A stretch of DNA of 64,000 nt from Mimachlamys varia (GCA_947623455.1 OX392528.1:1006001-1070000), one strand, 5' to 3'. Numbered from the stretch's first letter, positions 48,326 to 63,300 are shown. Program-made: numbers and translations. Notes: generated from the letters alone by a model not told the origin.

Positions 48326-49279
48326 CGAGTAGGCAAATACAAGTATTTATAAAGGAATATGCGTCGACAATAATAGATGAAGGTGAGGTTCGTATGACGT
48401 CATATGTCATTAGTGAACTTTTATTATATCAATAAACCTCTACATCTCCATTGTTATCCTAAGCAACTTGCTTACCCCAGTGTTTAGATATAATATCACT
48501 TCTCCCTTGTCGATCCTATAATGAAAATAACAAACAAATCTAAAACAGCATGATGTTGTGTTTATTACAAAATAAAAAAGGGACTATGTAAAGATAAAAA
48601 TTAGGAGATTTGTGCCTGGCCACATCTGCCAATCAGCCGTGGTGGTACAACTGTACGACGTGTTATCTATTGTTGAGAGGCTAAAACCTGACGGAATTGG
48701 TGAGATAATTTAGTTAAATATTTGCCCATTACATCAGCCAGATGTGCGATATGTATATTATATTTAGATAACGAGTCAATCGGAACACGTGCATTACACG
48801 AAAGATGTTTATCACTGCAATGTCTTACATGTCAAGGGCAGACAACTTTTCTGGTGCCGCTCGCGCTACAATTCATTGATAACATTAATTACCAGCCTGG
48901 CGGGTATTTCTGCTATATAGGAACGCTGATGGTTTCTCTGTTAAACTACGATACATGAAGGGATTAAAGAGAAATTAATACAGCATCGCAATTTCGTAAC
49001 AACTTATAAATGGAGTTTCTCCATATTCTCTTTAAAACGAAGATAAGAGGCCGAAAACGAATAGATCGTCACTTCTTACTTCCGGTGTTCATGTAATGTC
49101 TCTTGATTTGTCAAGATGAACAGCTTTCGACATGAAACCTAGATACCCCCCCCATATTATTATTTTCACAATACAAGTCCTTCATATGCATGTGTTTGTT
49201 GTGATTATACCCCACAACGAAGTTAGGTGGTTGGGGGGGGGGGGCAGAGGGGCGGGGCGAGAGGGGGGATATACTGGAA
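48326..49279. other. Single-copy DNA, no gene recognised
   Basis: About 950 bp. A G-run and G-rich stretch lie at 49,232-49,268. An open frame of 78 codons at 48,722-48,958 lacks an ATG start and any motif. Confidence 0.4.
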
Positions 49280-50021
49280 TCGAGTTCTCCGTCCGTCCGT
49301 CTGTAGACACAACGATGTACCGGCTACTCCTCCTAAACTTCTGAGAGGATTTCAACGAACTTGGTTACAATAATCTTTTTACGTTGTAGATGTGCGTAAT
49401 CTTGGCCTATATCACGTTAAAATTTTCGTTGCCATGGTAACCAGGGACTATACATTGTTTGTTGGGAGAAAATTTTGTCAGACAACTGGTAATAAACCTG
49501 AGAACCGATTCAAGTCAAACTAAACAGGAATGTTAGGGACCGTGTGTTAATGTGCATGCAGGGATTTTTTTCTGCAGAAATTTTGGTTGCCATGGTAACC
49601 AGGTCAAAATACCCAAATTATTGTGGAACACTCATTTGTCAGCGCAACTGCATCTAAACCTATGAACCGATTTCAATGAACTACACAGGAATTTAAGGGA
49701 CTACTATGTGTAGATAGGCATGCAGATTTTTTAACAGAAATTTAGGTAGCTACCATGGTAACCAGGCCATATACACAGCTTTTTGTAGGAAAATTTTGAC
49801 TAGACAACTCCTCCTAACCAGCGAACCAAATTCAATGAAGTTATACATACATTTTTGGACCAAGTCTAGATATGCATTGCATGCAGATATCTTTTGCAGA
49901 CTTTTGGTTGCCATGGTAACCAGGTCACTATAAACAGGTTTTTGTTGGAAAAAATTCCCCTGGAAAAATGTTCCTAAACCTGTGAACCAATTTCAAAAAA
50001 ACTACAAAGGGATGCTAGGGA
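49280..50021. repeat. Degenerate ~160-bp dispersed repeat with palindromic GTTGCCATGGTAAC core, about 4.5 units
   Basis: Each unit has CAACT..TCCTAAAC.TGTGAACC, GATTTCAATGAA, a CATGCAGAT block and GGTTGCCATGGTAACCAGG. Cores lie at 49,428-49,441, 49,586-49,599, 49,749-49,762 (altered to GCTACCATGGTAAC) and 49,907-49,920, spaced about 158-163 bp. The start (CCGTCCGTCTGTAGACACAA) is of a type I have seen in mollusc repeats. Confidence 0.7.
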
Positions 50022-52862
50022 CATTCATAAATTGGTACTATCTGTATACAACACCATTCATAAATTGGTACTATCTGTATAAAACAAACCATTCATAAAT
50101 TGGTACTATCTGTATACAACACATCACTCATAAATTGGTACTATCTGTATAAAACAAACCATTCATAAATTGTTACTATCTGTATACAACACCATTCATA
50201 AATTGGTACTATCTGTATAAAACAAACCATTCATAAATTGGTACTATCTGTATAAAACAAACCATTCATAAATTGGTACTATCTGTATACAACACCATTC
50301 ATAAATTGGTACTATCTGTATAAAACAAACCATTCATAAATTGGTACTATCTGTATACAACACCATTCATAAATTGGTACTATCTGTATAAAACAAACCA
50401 TTCATAAATTGGTACTATCTGTATACAACACCATTCATAAATTGGTACTATCTGTATAAAACAAACCATTCATAAATTGGTACTATCTGTATAAAACAAA
50501 CCATTCATAAATTGGTACTATCTGTATACAACACCATTCATAAATTGGTACTATCTGTATAAAACAAACCATTCATAAATTGGTACTATCTGTATACAAC
50601 ACCATTCATAAATTGGTACTATCTGTATAAAACAAACCATTCATAAATTGGTACTATCTGTATACAACACCATTCATAAATTCTTACTAATTGTATACTA
50701 CACATCATTCATAAATTATAACGATCTGTATAAAACAAACCATTCATAAATTGTTACTATCTGTATACAACACATCACTCATAAATTGTTACTATCTGTA
50801 TACAACACATCATTCATAAATTGTTACTATTTGTATACAACACATCATTCACAAATTGTTATTATCTGTATACAACACATCATTCGTAAATTTTTACTAT
50901 CTGTATACAACCAACCATTCATCAATAGTTACTTTCGGTATACAACACACCATTCATAAATTGTAACAATCTGTATACAACACATTATTCATATTTTTTT
51001 ACTATTTGCATACAACACATCATTCACCAATAGTTACTATCTGTATGCAACACACCTTTCATAAATTGTCATTATATGCCTAACACACCATTCATAAAGT
51101 GTTACTATATGTCTAACACACCATTCATAAATTGTTACTTTATGCCTACAACACACCATTCATAAATTGTCACTATATGCCTACCACACCATTCATAAAT
51201 TGTTACTATCGGCCTACAACACACCATTCATAAATTGTTACTATCGGCCTACAACACACCATTCATAAATTGTTACTATATGCCTACAACACACCATTCA
51301 TAAATGGTTACTATCGGCCTACAACACACCATTCATAAATTGTAACTATATGCCTACAACACACAATTCATAAATTGTTGCTATAAGATATGCCTGACAC
51401 ACCATTCATAAATTGTTACTTTATGCCTAACACACCCCATTCATACCCTGTCACTATATGCCTAACAAACCATTCATAAATTGTAACTATATGCCTAACA
51501 CACCATTCATAAATAGTTACTATCCGCATTCAACACACCATTCATAAATTGTTACTATCGGCCTACAACACACCATTCATAAATTGTTACTATCGGCTTA
51601 CAACACACCTTTCATAAATTGTTACTATATGCCTAACACAACATTCATAAAGAGTTACTATATGCTTAAAAAAACATTCATAAATTGTTACTATATGCCT
51701 AACACACCATTCATAAAGAGTTACTATATGCCTAAAAAAACATTCATAAATTGTTACTATATGCCTAACACAACATTCATAAAGAGTTACTATATGCCTA
51801 AAAAAACATTCATAAATTGTTACTATATGCCTAACACACCATTCATAAAGTGTTACTATATGCCTAACACACTTTTCATAAATTGTTACTATATGCCTAA
51901 CAAACCTTTCATAAATTGTTACTATATGCCTAACACACCATTCATAGATTGTTACTATATGTCTAACACACCATTCATAAAGTGTTACTATATGCCTAAC
52001 AAACCATTCATAAAATGTTACTATATGCCTAACAAACCATTAATAAATTGTTACTTTCGGCCTACAACACACCATTCATAAATTGTTACTATCCGCATAC
52101 AACACACCATTCATACATTGTTACTATATGCCTAACACACCATTCATAAATTGTTACTATATGTCTAACATACCTTTCATAAATTGTAACTATATGCCTT
52201 CAACACACCTTTCATAAATTGTTACTATATGCCTAACACACCATTCATAAAGTGTTACTATATGCCTAACACACCATTCATAAATTGTTACTATCCGCAT
52301 ACAACACACCATTCATAGATTGTTACTATCCGTATACAACACAACATTCATAAAGTGTTACTATATGCCTTACACACCTTTCATAAATTGTTACTATATG
52401 CCTACAACACACCATTCATAAATTGTTATTATCCGCATACAACACACCATTCATAAAATTGTTACTATCCGCATACAACACACCATTCATAAAGTGTTAC
52501 TATATGCCTAACACACCTTTCATAAATTGTTACTATATGCCTACAACACACCATTCATAAATTGTTACTATCCGCATACAATACACCATTCATAAAGTGT
52601 TATTATATGCCTAACACACCTTTCATAAATTGTTACTATATGCCTACAACACACCATTCATAAATTGTTACTATCCGCATACAACACACCATTCATAAAT
52701 TGTTACTATCCGCATACAACACACATTCATAAATTGTTACTATATGCCTACAACACATCATTCATAAATTATTACTATCCGCATACAACACACCATTCAT
52801 AAATTGTTACTATCCGCATACAACACACCATTCATAAATTGTTACTATATGCCTAACACACC
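50022..52862. repeat. 33/35-bp minisatellite in three zones, about 85 copies
   Basis: All units carry CATTCATAAATTG. Zone 1 (to about 50,690) alternates 33- and 35-bp forms (GGTACTATCTGTATACAAC / ..TATAAAACAAAC) and is very uniform. Zone 2 (to about 51,060) is diverged. Zone 3 uses TTACTATATGCCTAACACAC and TTACTATCCGCATACAACAC forms of 31-34 bp. The open frame at 51,584-52,081 is a by-product. Confidence 0.93.
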
Positions 52863-53167
52863 ACTCCTTACTTCATACTGTACTATCGGTCCCGCCACAG
52901 CGTAACCTTGACCCAGCTGTGAGTTAGCAGTCACGTGATATATCGGTCTGGTTATCTACATAGTAACAAGTACCAGTCTGAGATACCGATCTCATCAGAT
53001 ACTTTATGTACTTAAAATATGCCAAATATTTTTAAATGTCTTAAGTTGTTTTGAAAGAATGGAAGAAAGATGTCAAACTGTGGGTAAGTTATGGAGTTCT
53101 TTGGCAGTTTCTGGCGAATCTGTAAAACTCATCGTCGGGAAGCAATACAATATTCAACTTCAATATC
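52863..53167. other. Spacer leading into the 36-bp array
   Basis: About 300 bp of single-copy DNA. An ATG at 53,059 opens a 183-codon frame that runs through the next array; GGTAAGTTATGG near 53,082 resembles a splice donor. Confidence 0.4.
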
Positions 53168-53583
53168 AGAGGTCACAAGGACGTGGACGTACCAAACATT
53201 GCCAGAGGTCACAAGGACGTGGATGTACCAAACAATATCAGAGGTCACAAGGACGTGGACGTACCAAACAATATCAGAGGTCACAAGGACGTGGACGTAC
53301 CAAACAATGTCAGAGGTCACAAGGACGTGGACGTACCAAACATTGCCAGAGGTCACAAGGACGTGGATGTACCAAACAATATCAGAGGTCACAAGGACGT
53401 GGACGTACCAAACAATGTCAGAGGTCACAAGGAGGTGGATGTACCAAACATTGCCAGAGGTCACAAGAACGTGGACGTAGCAAACAATGTCAGAGGTCAC
53501 AAGGACGTGGACGTACCAAACAATGTCAGAGGTCACAAGGACGTGGACGTACCAAACATTGCCAGAGGTCACAACGACGCGGA
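53168..53583. repeat. 36-bp minisatellite, about 11-12 copies, frame-preserving
   Basis: The core is AGAGGTCACAAGGACGTGGA then CGTACCAAAC. The period is exactly 12 codons and all units keep length, so a forward frame from an ATG at 53,059 to a stop at 53,610 encodes about eleven basic QRSQGRGRTKQC-type repeats. Two other forward frames and one minus frame are equally open, so coding is not supported by the sequence alone. Confidence 0.9.
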
Positions 53584-54139
53584 GTGCTGACCTATATGAT
53601 TACATGTTAAGGATATGTTGACTTCAACAACATCAAATACACAAGATGAAGGCTGAAGGTCAGAACTCCCTGCACTATAAATATAGCCGGTAACCTTTTA
53701 TTTATTATGTTTATAATTATCCGAGTACATGTTACCCCGACACTGTCGTATAAAATCCAGACCTCACGTCATATTCCTACACTGGTCCATTTATCATTTT
53801 GATATCTTAGTAATCATATACACATCGATATGTTCTAGCCTCGCCGACAAACAGATAAAAAGATGACAGGAATGATACTAGGTGCTACCTGTCTTTGTCA
53901 CAAACCTTGATATACTTTCTGTCTGCGATGTGTGTCTATTAAAAGGACTCACTATGAAATAATGATTACATATTTTCTAAATTGAGATAGCTTAACCGTA
54001 AAAAGATATAAAGGAAATTATTGGTCTGGAACGAGGATGGTTTAAAATTGCAAGATAATTTCTTTGGCGAGTGTTCACGTTAATTGTGGGTTTAGATATC
54101 GTCGTTAAATCACCCGCGGTGTCAGGTGCCCGACACACC
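53584..54139. other. Single-copy DNA, nothing recognised
   Basis: About 550 bp without notable open frames or repeats. Confidence 0.4.
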
Positions 54140-55288
54140 GTCCCGGAGCATCGCTGTTTGACACACTTTTTCACTGTTGACGTTTCGCCTGTCCACTCCG
54201 GGTAGTGGTACCAGTCCTGTTCACTCCGGATAGTGCTACCTGTTTGACACACTTTTTCACTGTTGACGTTTCGCCTGTTCACTCCGGGTAGTGCTACCTG
54301 TTTGACACACTTTTTCACTGTTGACATTTAGCCTGTCAACTCCGGGTAGTGGTACCTGTCCTGTCCACTCCGGGTAGTGGTACCTGGCCTGTCCACTCCT
54401 GGAAGTGCTACCTGTTTGACACTTTTTCATTGTTGACGTTTCGCCTGTCCACTCCGGGTAGTGGTACCTGTCCTGTCCACTTCGGGTAGTGGTACCTGTC
54501 CTGTCCACTCCGGGTAGTGGTACCTGTCCTGTCCACTCCGGGTAGTGGTATCTGTCCTGTCCACTCCTGGTAGTGGTACCTGTTTGACACACTTTTTCAC
54601 TGTTGACCTTTCGCCTGTCCACTCCGGGTAGTGGTACCTGTCATGTCCACTTCGGGTAGAGGTACATGTCCTGTCCACTCCGGGTAGTGGTACATGTCCT
54701 GTCCACTCCGGGTAGTGGTACCTGTCCTGTCCACTCCGGGTAGTGGTACCTGTTCTGTCCAATCCGGGTAGTGCTACCTGTTTGACACACTTTTTCACTG
54801 TTGACCTTTCACCTGTCCCGTCCGGGTAGTGGTATCTGTCCTGTCCACTCCGGGTAGTGGTACCTGTCCTGTCCACTCCTGGTAGTGCTACCTGTTTGAC
54901 AATTTTTCACTGTTGACGTTTCGCCTGTCCACTCCGGGTAGTGCTACCTGTTTGACACACTGTTTCACTGTTGACCTTTCGCCTGTCCACTCCGGGTAGT
55001 GGTACCTGTCCTGTCCACTCCGGGTAGTGGTACCTGTCCTGTCCACTCCGGGTAGTGGTGCCTGTCCTGTCCACTCCGGGTAGTTGTACCTGTCCTGTCC
55101 ACTCCGGGTAGTGGTGCCTGTCCTGTCCACTCCGGGTAGTGGTGCCTGTCCTGTCCACTCCGGGTAGTGGTACCTGTCCTGTCCACTCCGGGTAGTGGTA
55201 CCTGTCCTGTCCACTCCGGGTAGTGGTACCTGTCCTGTCCACTCCGGGTAGTGGAACCTGTCCTGTCCACTCCGGGTAGTGGTACCGG
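54140..55288. repeat. Two-module minisatellite: 28-bp unit plus ~34-bp insert
   Basis: The basic unit is CTGTCCACTCCGGGTAGTGG followed by TACCTGTC. At about eight places a second module, TTTGACACACTTTTTCACTG-TTGAC, is inserted before CGCCTGTCC, making a unit of about 60 bp. Runs of the basic unit between inserts range from zero to about eleven. Confidence 0.92.
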
Positions 55289-55349
55289 TTTCAGCTGTAA
55301 ATCCGGCCATGTGTAAACATGTCCACCTTATCACATATTAATTATCGGG

Positions 55350-56362
55350 TTAATTACAGGTGTCAGAACCGCTACATAACGTGTGATTACCGGTACTGTA
55401 CACAGGTATCAGAACCGCTACATAACGTGTGATTACCGGTACTCTACACGGGTGTCAGAACCGCTACATAACGTGTGATTACCGGTACTCTACACAGGTA
55501 TCAGAACCTCTATATAACGTGTGAGTACCGGTACTCTACACAGGTGTCAGAACCGCTATAAAACGTGTGATTACCGGTACTCTACACAGGTGAACCGCTA
55601 CATAACGTGTGATTACCGGTACTCTACACAGGTGTCAGAATCGCTACATAACGTGTGATTACCGGTACTCTACACAGGTATCGGAACCGCTACATAATGT
55701 GTGAGTACCGGTACTCTACACAGGTATCAGAACCGCTACATAACGTGTGATTACCGGTACTGTACACAGGTGTCAGACCACCGCTACATAATATGTGATT
55801 ACCGGTACTGTACACAGGTGTCAGAACCGCTACATAACGTGTGATTACCGGTACTCTACACAGGTATCAGAATCGCTACATAACGTGTGATTACCGGTAC
55901 TCTACACAGGTATCGGAACCGCTACATAATGTGTGAGTACCGGTACTCTACACAGGTATCAGAACCGCTACATAACGAGTGATAAGCGGTACTCTACACA
56001 GGTGTCAGACCACCGCTACATAATATGTGATTACCGGTACTGTACACAGGTGTCAGAACCGCTACATAACGTGTGATTACCGGTACTCTACACAGGTGAA
56101 CCGCTACATAACGTGTGATTACCGGTACTCTACACAGGTGTCAGAACCGCTACATAACGTGTGATTACCGGTACTATACACAGGTGTCAGAACCGCTACA
56201 TAACGTGTGATTACCGGTACTCTACACAGGTGTCACAACCGCTACATAACGTGTGATTACCGGTACTGTACACAGGTGTCAGAACCGCTACATAACGTGT
56301 GATTACCAGTACTCTACACAGGTGTCAGAACCGCTACATAACGTGTGATTACCTGTACCCTA
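55350..56362. repeat. 46-bp minisatellite (second, unrelated), about 22 copies
   Basis: The core is GTGTCAGAACCGCTACATAA then CGTGTGATTACCGGTACTCT and ACACAG. Two short-unit forms lacking GTCAGA (near 55,589 and 56,096) and two forms with ACCACCGC show block duplication. Confidence 0.93.
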
Positions 56363-56492
56363 CTGAGTAGCTCAAACGTATTACATTTTAAATACGAAAA
56401 TGCCGCCGTTTCATAGTGAACTAACTAACAACGAATACTCATTAGAATCCCTCTCTATCAAAGTCATTACCTCCGGAGGTGGCTCTTGAATC
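56363..56492. other. Short spacer
   Basis: 130 bp of single-copy DNA including the palindrome CCTCCGGAGG. Confidence 0.5.
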
Positions 56493-56934
56493 GCTTCGTC
56501 TTCCAGGCTCTAGGTAGTGATGACATAATATCAATGGCTTCGTCTTCCAGGCTCTAGGTAGTGATGACATAATATCAATAGCTTCGTCTTCCAGGCTCTA
56601 GGTAGTGATGACATAATATCAATAGCTTCGTCTTCCAGGCTCTAGGTAGTGATGACATAATATCAATGGCTTCGTCTTCCAGGCTCTAGGTAGTGATGAC
56701 ATAATATCAATGGCTTCGTCTTCCAGGCTCTAGGCAGTGATGACATAATATCAATGGCTTCGTCTTCCAGGCTCTAGGTAGTGATGACATAATATCAATG
56801 GCTTCGTCTTCCAGGCTCTAGGTAGTGATGACATAATATCAATGGCTTCGTCTTCCAGGCTCTAGGTAGTGATGACATAATATCAATGGCTTCGTCTTCC
56901 AGGCTCTAGGTAGTGATGACATAATATCAATGGC
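56493..56934. repeat. 44-bp minisatellite (second, unrelated), 10 copies
   Basis: The core is GCTTCGTCTTCCAGGCTCTA then GGTAGTGATGACATAATATC. It is almost invariant: the differences I see are AATGGC/AATAGC and one GGCAGTG, so it is probably a recent amplification. Confidence 0.95.
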
Positions 56935-57317
56935 GATGTAGTATATAAAACGTGATGATGTATACTTAATGGCGATGTAATATATAAATAGTGATATATA
57001 TAAATTGCGATGCAATATATAAATAGTGATGATATATATTAAATGGGGCTATGTAATATGTAAATAGTGATATATATAAATTGCGATGCAATATATAAAT
57101 AGTGATGTAATGTTTTAATGGTGACGTAATGGTAGCCACCGGAATGCTATTATCTCACATTCATATTTTTACATGTTTTCTCCTGACAGATGCACGATTA
57201 CTGGGACAGAAGTACATAAAATGACAAACGTTATAACGCCCTCGTTATCAGAACTCTTGTGGCCTGGTCGACTAATGAGAAATCAGTTGGATATATAGAT
57301 CCTACCTTTCCGACATC
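56935..57317. other. Degenerate AT-rich repeats and spacer
   Basis: 56,935-57,130 has irregular repeats of GCGATG(C/T)AATATATAAA and TAGTGATATATATAAATT. The rest is single-copy. Confidence 0.55.
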
Positions 57318-60300
57318 AACAAGGTCACTATATATGGTAATGACAGACTGTGATAGAGTACAAGTTAACAAGGTCACTATATACGGTAATTACAGACTGT
57401 GATAGAGTACACGTTAACAAGGTCACTATATATGGTAATTACAGACTGTGATAGAGTACAAGTTAACAAGGTCACTATATATGGTAATTACAGACTGTGA
57501 TAGAGTACAAGTTAACAAGGTCACTATATATGGTAATTACAGACTGTGATAGAGTACAAGTTAACAAGGTCACTATATATGGTAATGACAGACTGTGATA
57601 GAGTACAAGTTAACAAGGTCACTATATATGGTAATTACAGACTGTGATAGAGTACACGTTAACAAGGTCACTATATATGGTAATTACAGACTGTGATAGA
57701 GTACAAGTTAACAAGGTCACTATATATGGTAATTACAGACTGTGATAGAGTACAAGTTAACAGGGTCACTATATATGGTAATGACAGACTGTGATAGAGT
57801 ACAAGTTAACAAGGTCACTATCAATAGTAATTACAGACTGTGATAGAGTACAAGTTAACAAGGTCACTATATATGGTAATGACAGACTGTGATAGAGTAC
57901 AAGTTAACAAGGTCACTATATATGGTAATTACAGACTGTGATAGAGTACAAGTTAACAAGGTCACTATATATGGTAATTACAGACTGTAATAGAGTACAC
58001 GTTAACAAGGTCACTATATATGGTAACTACAGACTGTGATAGAGTACAAGTTAACAGGGTCACTATATATGGTAATTACAGACTGTGATAGAGTACACGT
58101 TAACAAGGTCACTATATATGGTAATGACAAACTGTGATAGAGTACAAGTTAACAGGGTCACTATATATGGTAATTACAGACTGTGATAGAGTACACGTTA
58201 ACAGGGTCACTATATATGGTAACTACAGACTGTGATAGAGTACAAGTTAACAAGGTCACTATATATGGTAACTACAGACTGTGATAGAGTACAAGTTAAC
58301 AAGGTCACTATATATGGTAATTACAGACTGTGATAGAGTACAAGTTAACAAGGTCACTATATATGGTAATTACAGACTGTGATAGAGTACACGTTAACAA
58401 GGTCACTATATATGGTAATTACAGACTGTGATAGAGTACAAGTTAACAAGGTCACTATATATGGTAATTACAGACTGTGATAGAGTACAAGTTAACAAGG
58501 TCACTATATATGGTAATTACAGACTGTGATAGAGTACAAGTTAACAAGGTCACTATATATGGTAATTACAGACTGTGATAGAGTACAAGTTAACAAGGTC
58601 ACTATATATGGTAATTACAGACTGTGATAGAGTACAAGTTAACAAGGTCACTATATATGGTAATTACAGACTGTGATAGAGTACACGTTAACAAGGTCAC
58701 TATATATGGTAATTACAGACTGTGATAGAGTACACGTTAACAAGGTCACTATATATGGTAATTACAGACTGTGATAGAGTACACGTTAACAAGGTCACTA
58801 TATATGGTAATTACAGACTGTGATAGAGTACAAGTTAACAAGGTCACTATATATGGTAACTACAGACTGTGATAGAGTACACGTTAACAAGGTCACTATA
58901 TATGGTAATTACAGACTGTGATAGAGTACAAGTTAACAAGGTCACTATATATGGTAATTACAGACTGTGATAGAGTACACGTTAACAAGATCACTATATA
59001 TGGTAATTACAGACTGTGATAGAGTACACGTTAACAAGGTCACTATATATGGTAATGACAGACTGTGATATAGTACAAGTTAACAAGGTCACTATATATG
59101 GTAATGACAGACTGTGATATAGTACAAGTTAACAAGGTCACTATATATGGTAATTACGGACTGTGATAGAGTACAAGTTAACAAGGTCACTATATATGGT
59201 AATGACAGACTGTGATATAGTACAAGTTAACAAGGTCACTATATATGGTAATTACAGACTGTGATAGAGTACACGTTAACAAGGTCACTATATATGGTAA
59301 TTACAGACTGTGATAGAGTACAAGTTAACAAGGTCACTATATATGGTAACTACAGACTGTGATAGAGTACAAGTTAACAAGGTCACTATATATGGTAATT
59401 ACAGACTGTGATAGAGTACAAGTTAACAAGGTCACTATATATGGTAATTACAGACTGTGATAGAGTACAAGTTAACAAGGTCACTATATATGGTAATGAC
59501 AGACTGTGATATAGTACAAGTTAACAAGGTCACTATATATGGTAATGACAGACTGTGATATAGTACAAGTTAACAAGGTCACTATATATGGTAATTACAG
59601 ACTGTGATAGAGTACAAGTTAACAAGGTCACTATATATGGTAACTACAGACTGTGATAGAGTACACGTTAACAAGGTCACTATATATGGTAATTACAGAC
59701 TGTGATAGAGTACACGTTAACAAGGTCACTATATATGGTAATTACAGACTGTGATAGAGTACAAGTTAACAAGGTCACTATATATGGTAATTACAGCCTG
59801 TGATAGAGTACAAGTTAACAAGGTCACTATATATGGTAATTACAGCCTGTGATAGAGTACAAGTTAACAAGGTCACTATATATGGTAATTACAGACTGTG
59901 ATAGAGTACAAGTTAACAAGGTCACTATATATGGTAATTACAGACTGTGATAGAGTACAAGTTAACAAGGTCACTATATATGGTAATTACAGACTGTGAT
60001 AGAGTACACGTTAACAAGGTCACTATATATGGTAACTACAGACTGTGATAGAGTACAAGTTAACAAGGTCACTATATATGGTAACTATAGACTGTGATAG
60101 AGTACAAGTTAACAAGGTCACTATATATGGTAATTACAGACTGTGATAGAGTACAAGTTAACAAGGTCACTATATATGGTAATTACAGACTGTGATAGAG
60201 TACAAGTTAATAAGGTCACTATATATGGTAATTACAGACTGTGATAGAGTACAAGTTAACAAGGTCACTATATATGGTAATTACAGACTGTGATAGAGTA

Positions 60301-63300
60301 CACGTTAACAAGGTCACTATATATGGTAATGACAGACTGTGATAGAGTACAAGTTAACAAGGTCACTATATATGGTAATGACAGACTGTGATAGAGTACA
60401 CGTTAACAAGGTCACTATATATGGTAATTACAGACTGTGATAGAGTACACGTTTACAAGGTCACTATATATGGTAATTACAGACTGTGATAGAGTACAAG
60501 TTAACAAGGTCACTATATATGGTAATTACAGACTGTGATAGAGTACAAGTTAACAGGGTCACTATATATGGTAATGACAGACTGTGATAGAGTACAAGTT
60601 AACAAGGTCACTATATATGGTAATTACAGACTGTGATAGAGTACAAGTTAACAAGGTCACTATCAATAGTAATTACAGACTGTGATAGAGTACAAGTTAA
60701 CAAGGTCACTATATATGGTAATGACAGACTGTGATAGAGTACAAGTTAACAAGGTCACTATATATGGTAATTACAGACTGTGATAGAGTACACGTTAACA
60801 AGGTCACTATATATGGTAATTACAGACTGTGATAGAGTACAAGTTAACAAGGTCACTATATATGGTAATTACAGACTGTGATATAGTACAAGTTAACAAG
60901 GTCACTATATATGGTAATTATAGACTGTGATAGAGTACAAGTTAACAAGGTCACTATATATGGTAATTACAGACTGTGATAGAGTACAAGTTAACAAGGT
61001 CACTATATATGGTAATTACAGACTGTGATAGAGTACACGTTAACAAGGTCACTATATATGGTAACTACAGACTGTGATAGAGTACAAGTTAACAGGGTCA
61101 CTATATATGGTAATTACAGACTGTGATAGAGTACACGTTAACAGGGTCACTATATATGGTAACTACAGACTGTGATAGAGTACAAGTTAACAAGGTCACT
61201 ATATATGGTAACTACAGACTGTGATAGAGTACAAGTTAACAAGGTCACTATATATGGTAATGACAAACTGTGATAGAGTACAAGTTAACAGGGTCACTAT
61301 ATATGGTAATTACAGACTGTGATAGAGTACACGTTAACAGGGTCACTATATATGGTAACTACAGACTGTGATAGAGTACAAGTTAACAAGGTCACTATAT
61401 ATGGTAACTACAGACTGTGATAGAGTACAAGTTAACAAGGTCACTATATATGGTAATTACAGACTGTGATAGAGTACAAGTTAACAAGGTCACTATATAT
61501 GGTAATTACAGACTGTGATAGAGTACACGTTAACAAGGTCACTATATATGGTAATTACAGACTGTGATAGAGTACAAGTTAACAAGGTCACTATATATGG
61601 TAATTACAGACTGTGATAGAGTACAAGTTAACAAGGTCACTATATATGGTAACTACAGACTGTGATAGAGTACAAGTTAACAAGGTCACTATATATGGTA
61701 ATTACAGACTGTGATAGAGTACACGTTAACAAGGTCACTATATATGGTAATGACAAACTGTGATAGAGTACAAGTTAACAGGGTCACTATATATGGTAAT
61801 TACAGACTGTGATAGAGTACACGTTAACAGGGTCACTATATATGGTAACTACAGACTGTGATAGAGTACAAGTTAACAAGGTCATTATATATGGTAACTA
61901 CAGACTGTGATAGAGTACAAGTTAACAAGGTCACTATATATGGTAATTACAGACTGTGATAGAGTACAAGTTAACAAGGTCACTATATATGGTAATTACA
62001 GACTGTGATAGAGTACAAGTTAACAAGGTCACTATATATGGTAATTACAGACTGTGATAGAGTACAAGTTAACAAGGTCACTATATATGGTAATTACAGA
62101 CTGTGATAGAGTACAAGTTAACAGGGTCACTATATATGGTAATTACAGACTGTGATAGAGTACAAGTTAACAAGGTCACTATATATGGTAATTACAGACT
62201 GTGATAGAGTACAAGTTAACAAGGTCACTATATATGGTAACTACAGACTGTGATAGAGTACAAGTTAACAAGGTCACTATATATGGTAATTACAGACTGT
62301 GATAGAGTACACGTTAACAAGGTCACTATATATGGTAATTACAGACTGTGATAGAGTACACGTTAACAAGGTCACTATATATGGTAATTACAGACTGTGA
62401 TAGAGTACAAGTTAACAAGGTCACTATATATGGTAATTACAGACTGTGATAGAGTACAAGTTAACAAGGTCACTATATATGGTAATTACAGACTGTGATA
62501 GAGTACACGTTAACAAGATCACTATATATGGTAATTACAGACTGTGATAGAGTACACGTTAACAAGGTCACTATATATGGTAATGACAGACTGTGATATA
62601 GTACACGTTAACAAGGTCACTATATATGGTAACTACAGACTGTGATAGAGTACAAGTTAACAAGGTCACTATATATGGTAATTACAGACTGTGATAGAGT
62701 ACACGTTAACAAGATCACTATATATGGTAATTACAGACTGTGATAGAGTACACGTTAACAAGGTCACTATATATGGTAATTACAGACTGTGATAGAGTAC
62801 AAGTTAACAAGGTCACTATATATGGTAATTACAGACTGTGATAGAGTACAAGTTAACAAGGTCACTATATATGGTAACTACAGACTGTGATAGAGTACAA
62901 GTTAACAAGGTCACTATATATGGTAATTACAGACTGTGATAGAGTACACGTTAACAAGGTCACTATATATGGTAATGACAAACTGTGATAGAGTACAAGT
63001 TAACAGGGTCACTATATATGGTAATTACAGACTGTGATAGAGTACACGTTAACAGGGTCACTATATATGGTAACTACAGACTGTGATAGAGTACAAGTTA
63101 ACAAGGTCATTATATATGGTAACTACAGACTGTGATAGAGTACAAGTTAACAAGGTCACTATATATGGTAATTACAGACTGTGATAGAGTACAAGTTAAC
63201 AAGGTCACTATATATGGTAATTACAGACTGTGATAGAGTACAAGTTAACAAGGTCACTATATATGGTAATTACAGACTGTGATAGAGTACAAGTTAACAA

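Noticed and set aside
47176..48342. 388-codon minus-strand frame with TIRLYAYSFTF-like repeats
   Set aside because: A by-product of the 33-bp minisatellite; it runs across variable unit lengths with no family resemblance.
53059..53610. 183-residue basic repeat protein starting at an ATG
   Set aside because: Tempting because it has an ATG and exact 12-codon units, but four frames are open over the same array and the flanks show no coding features.
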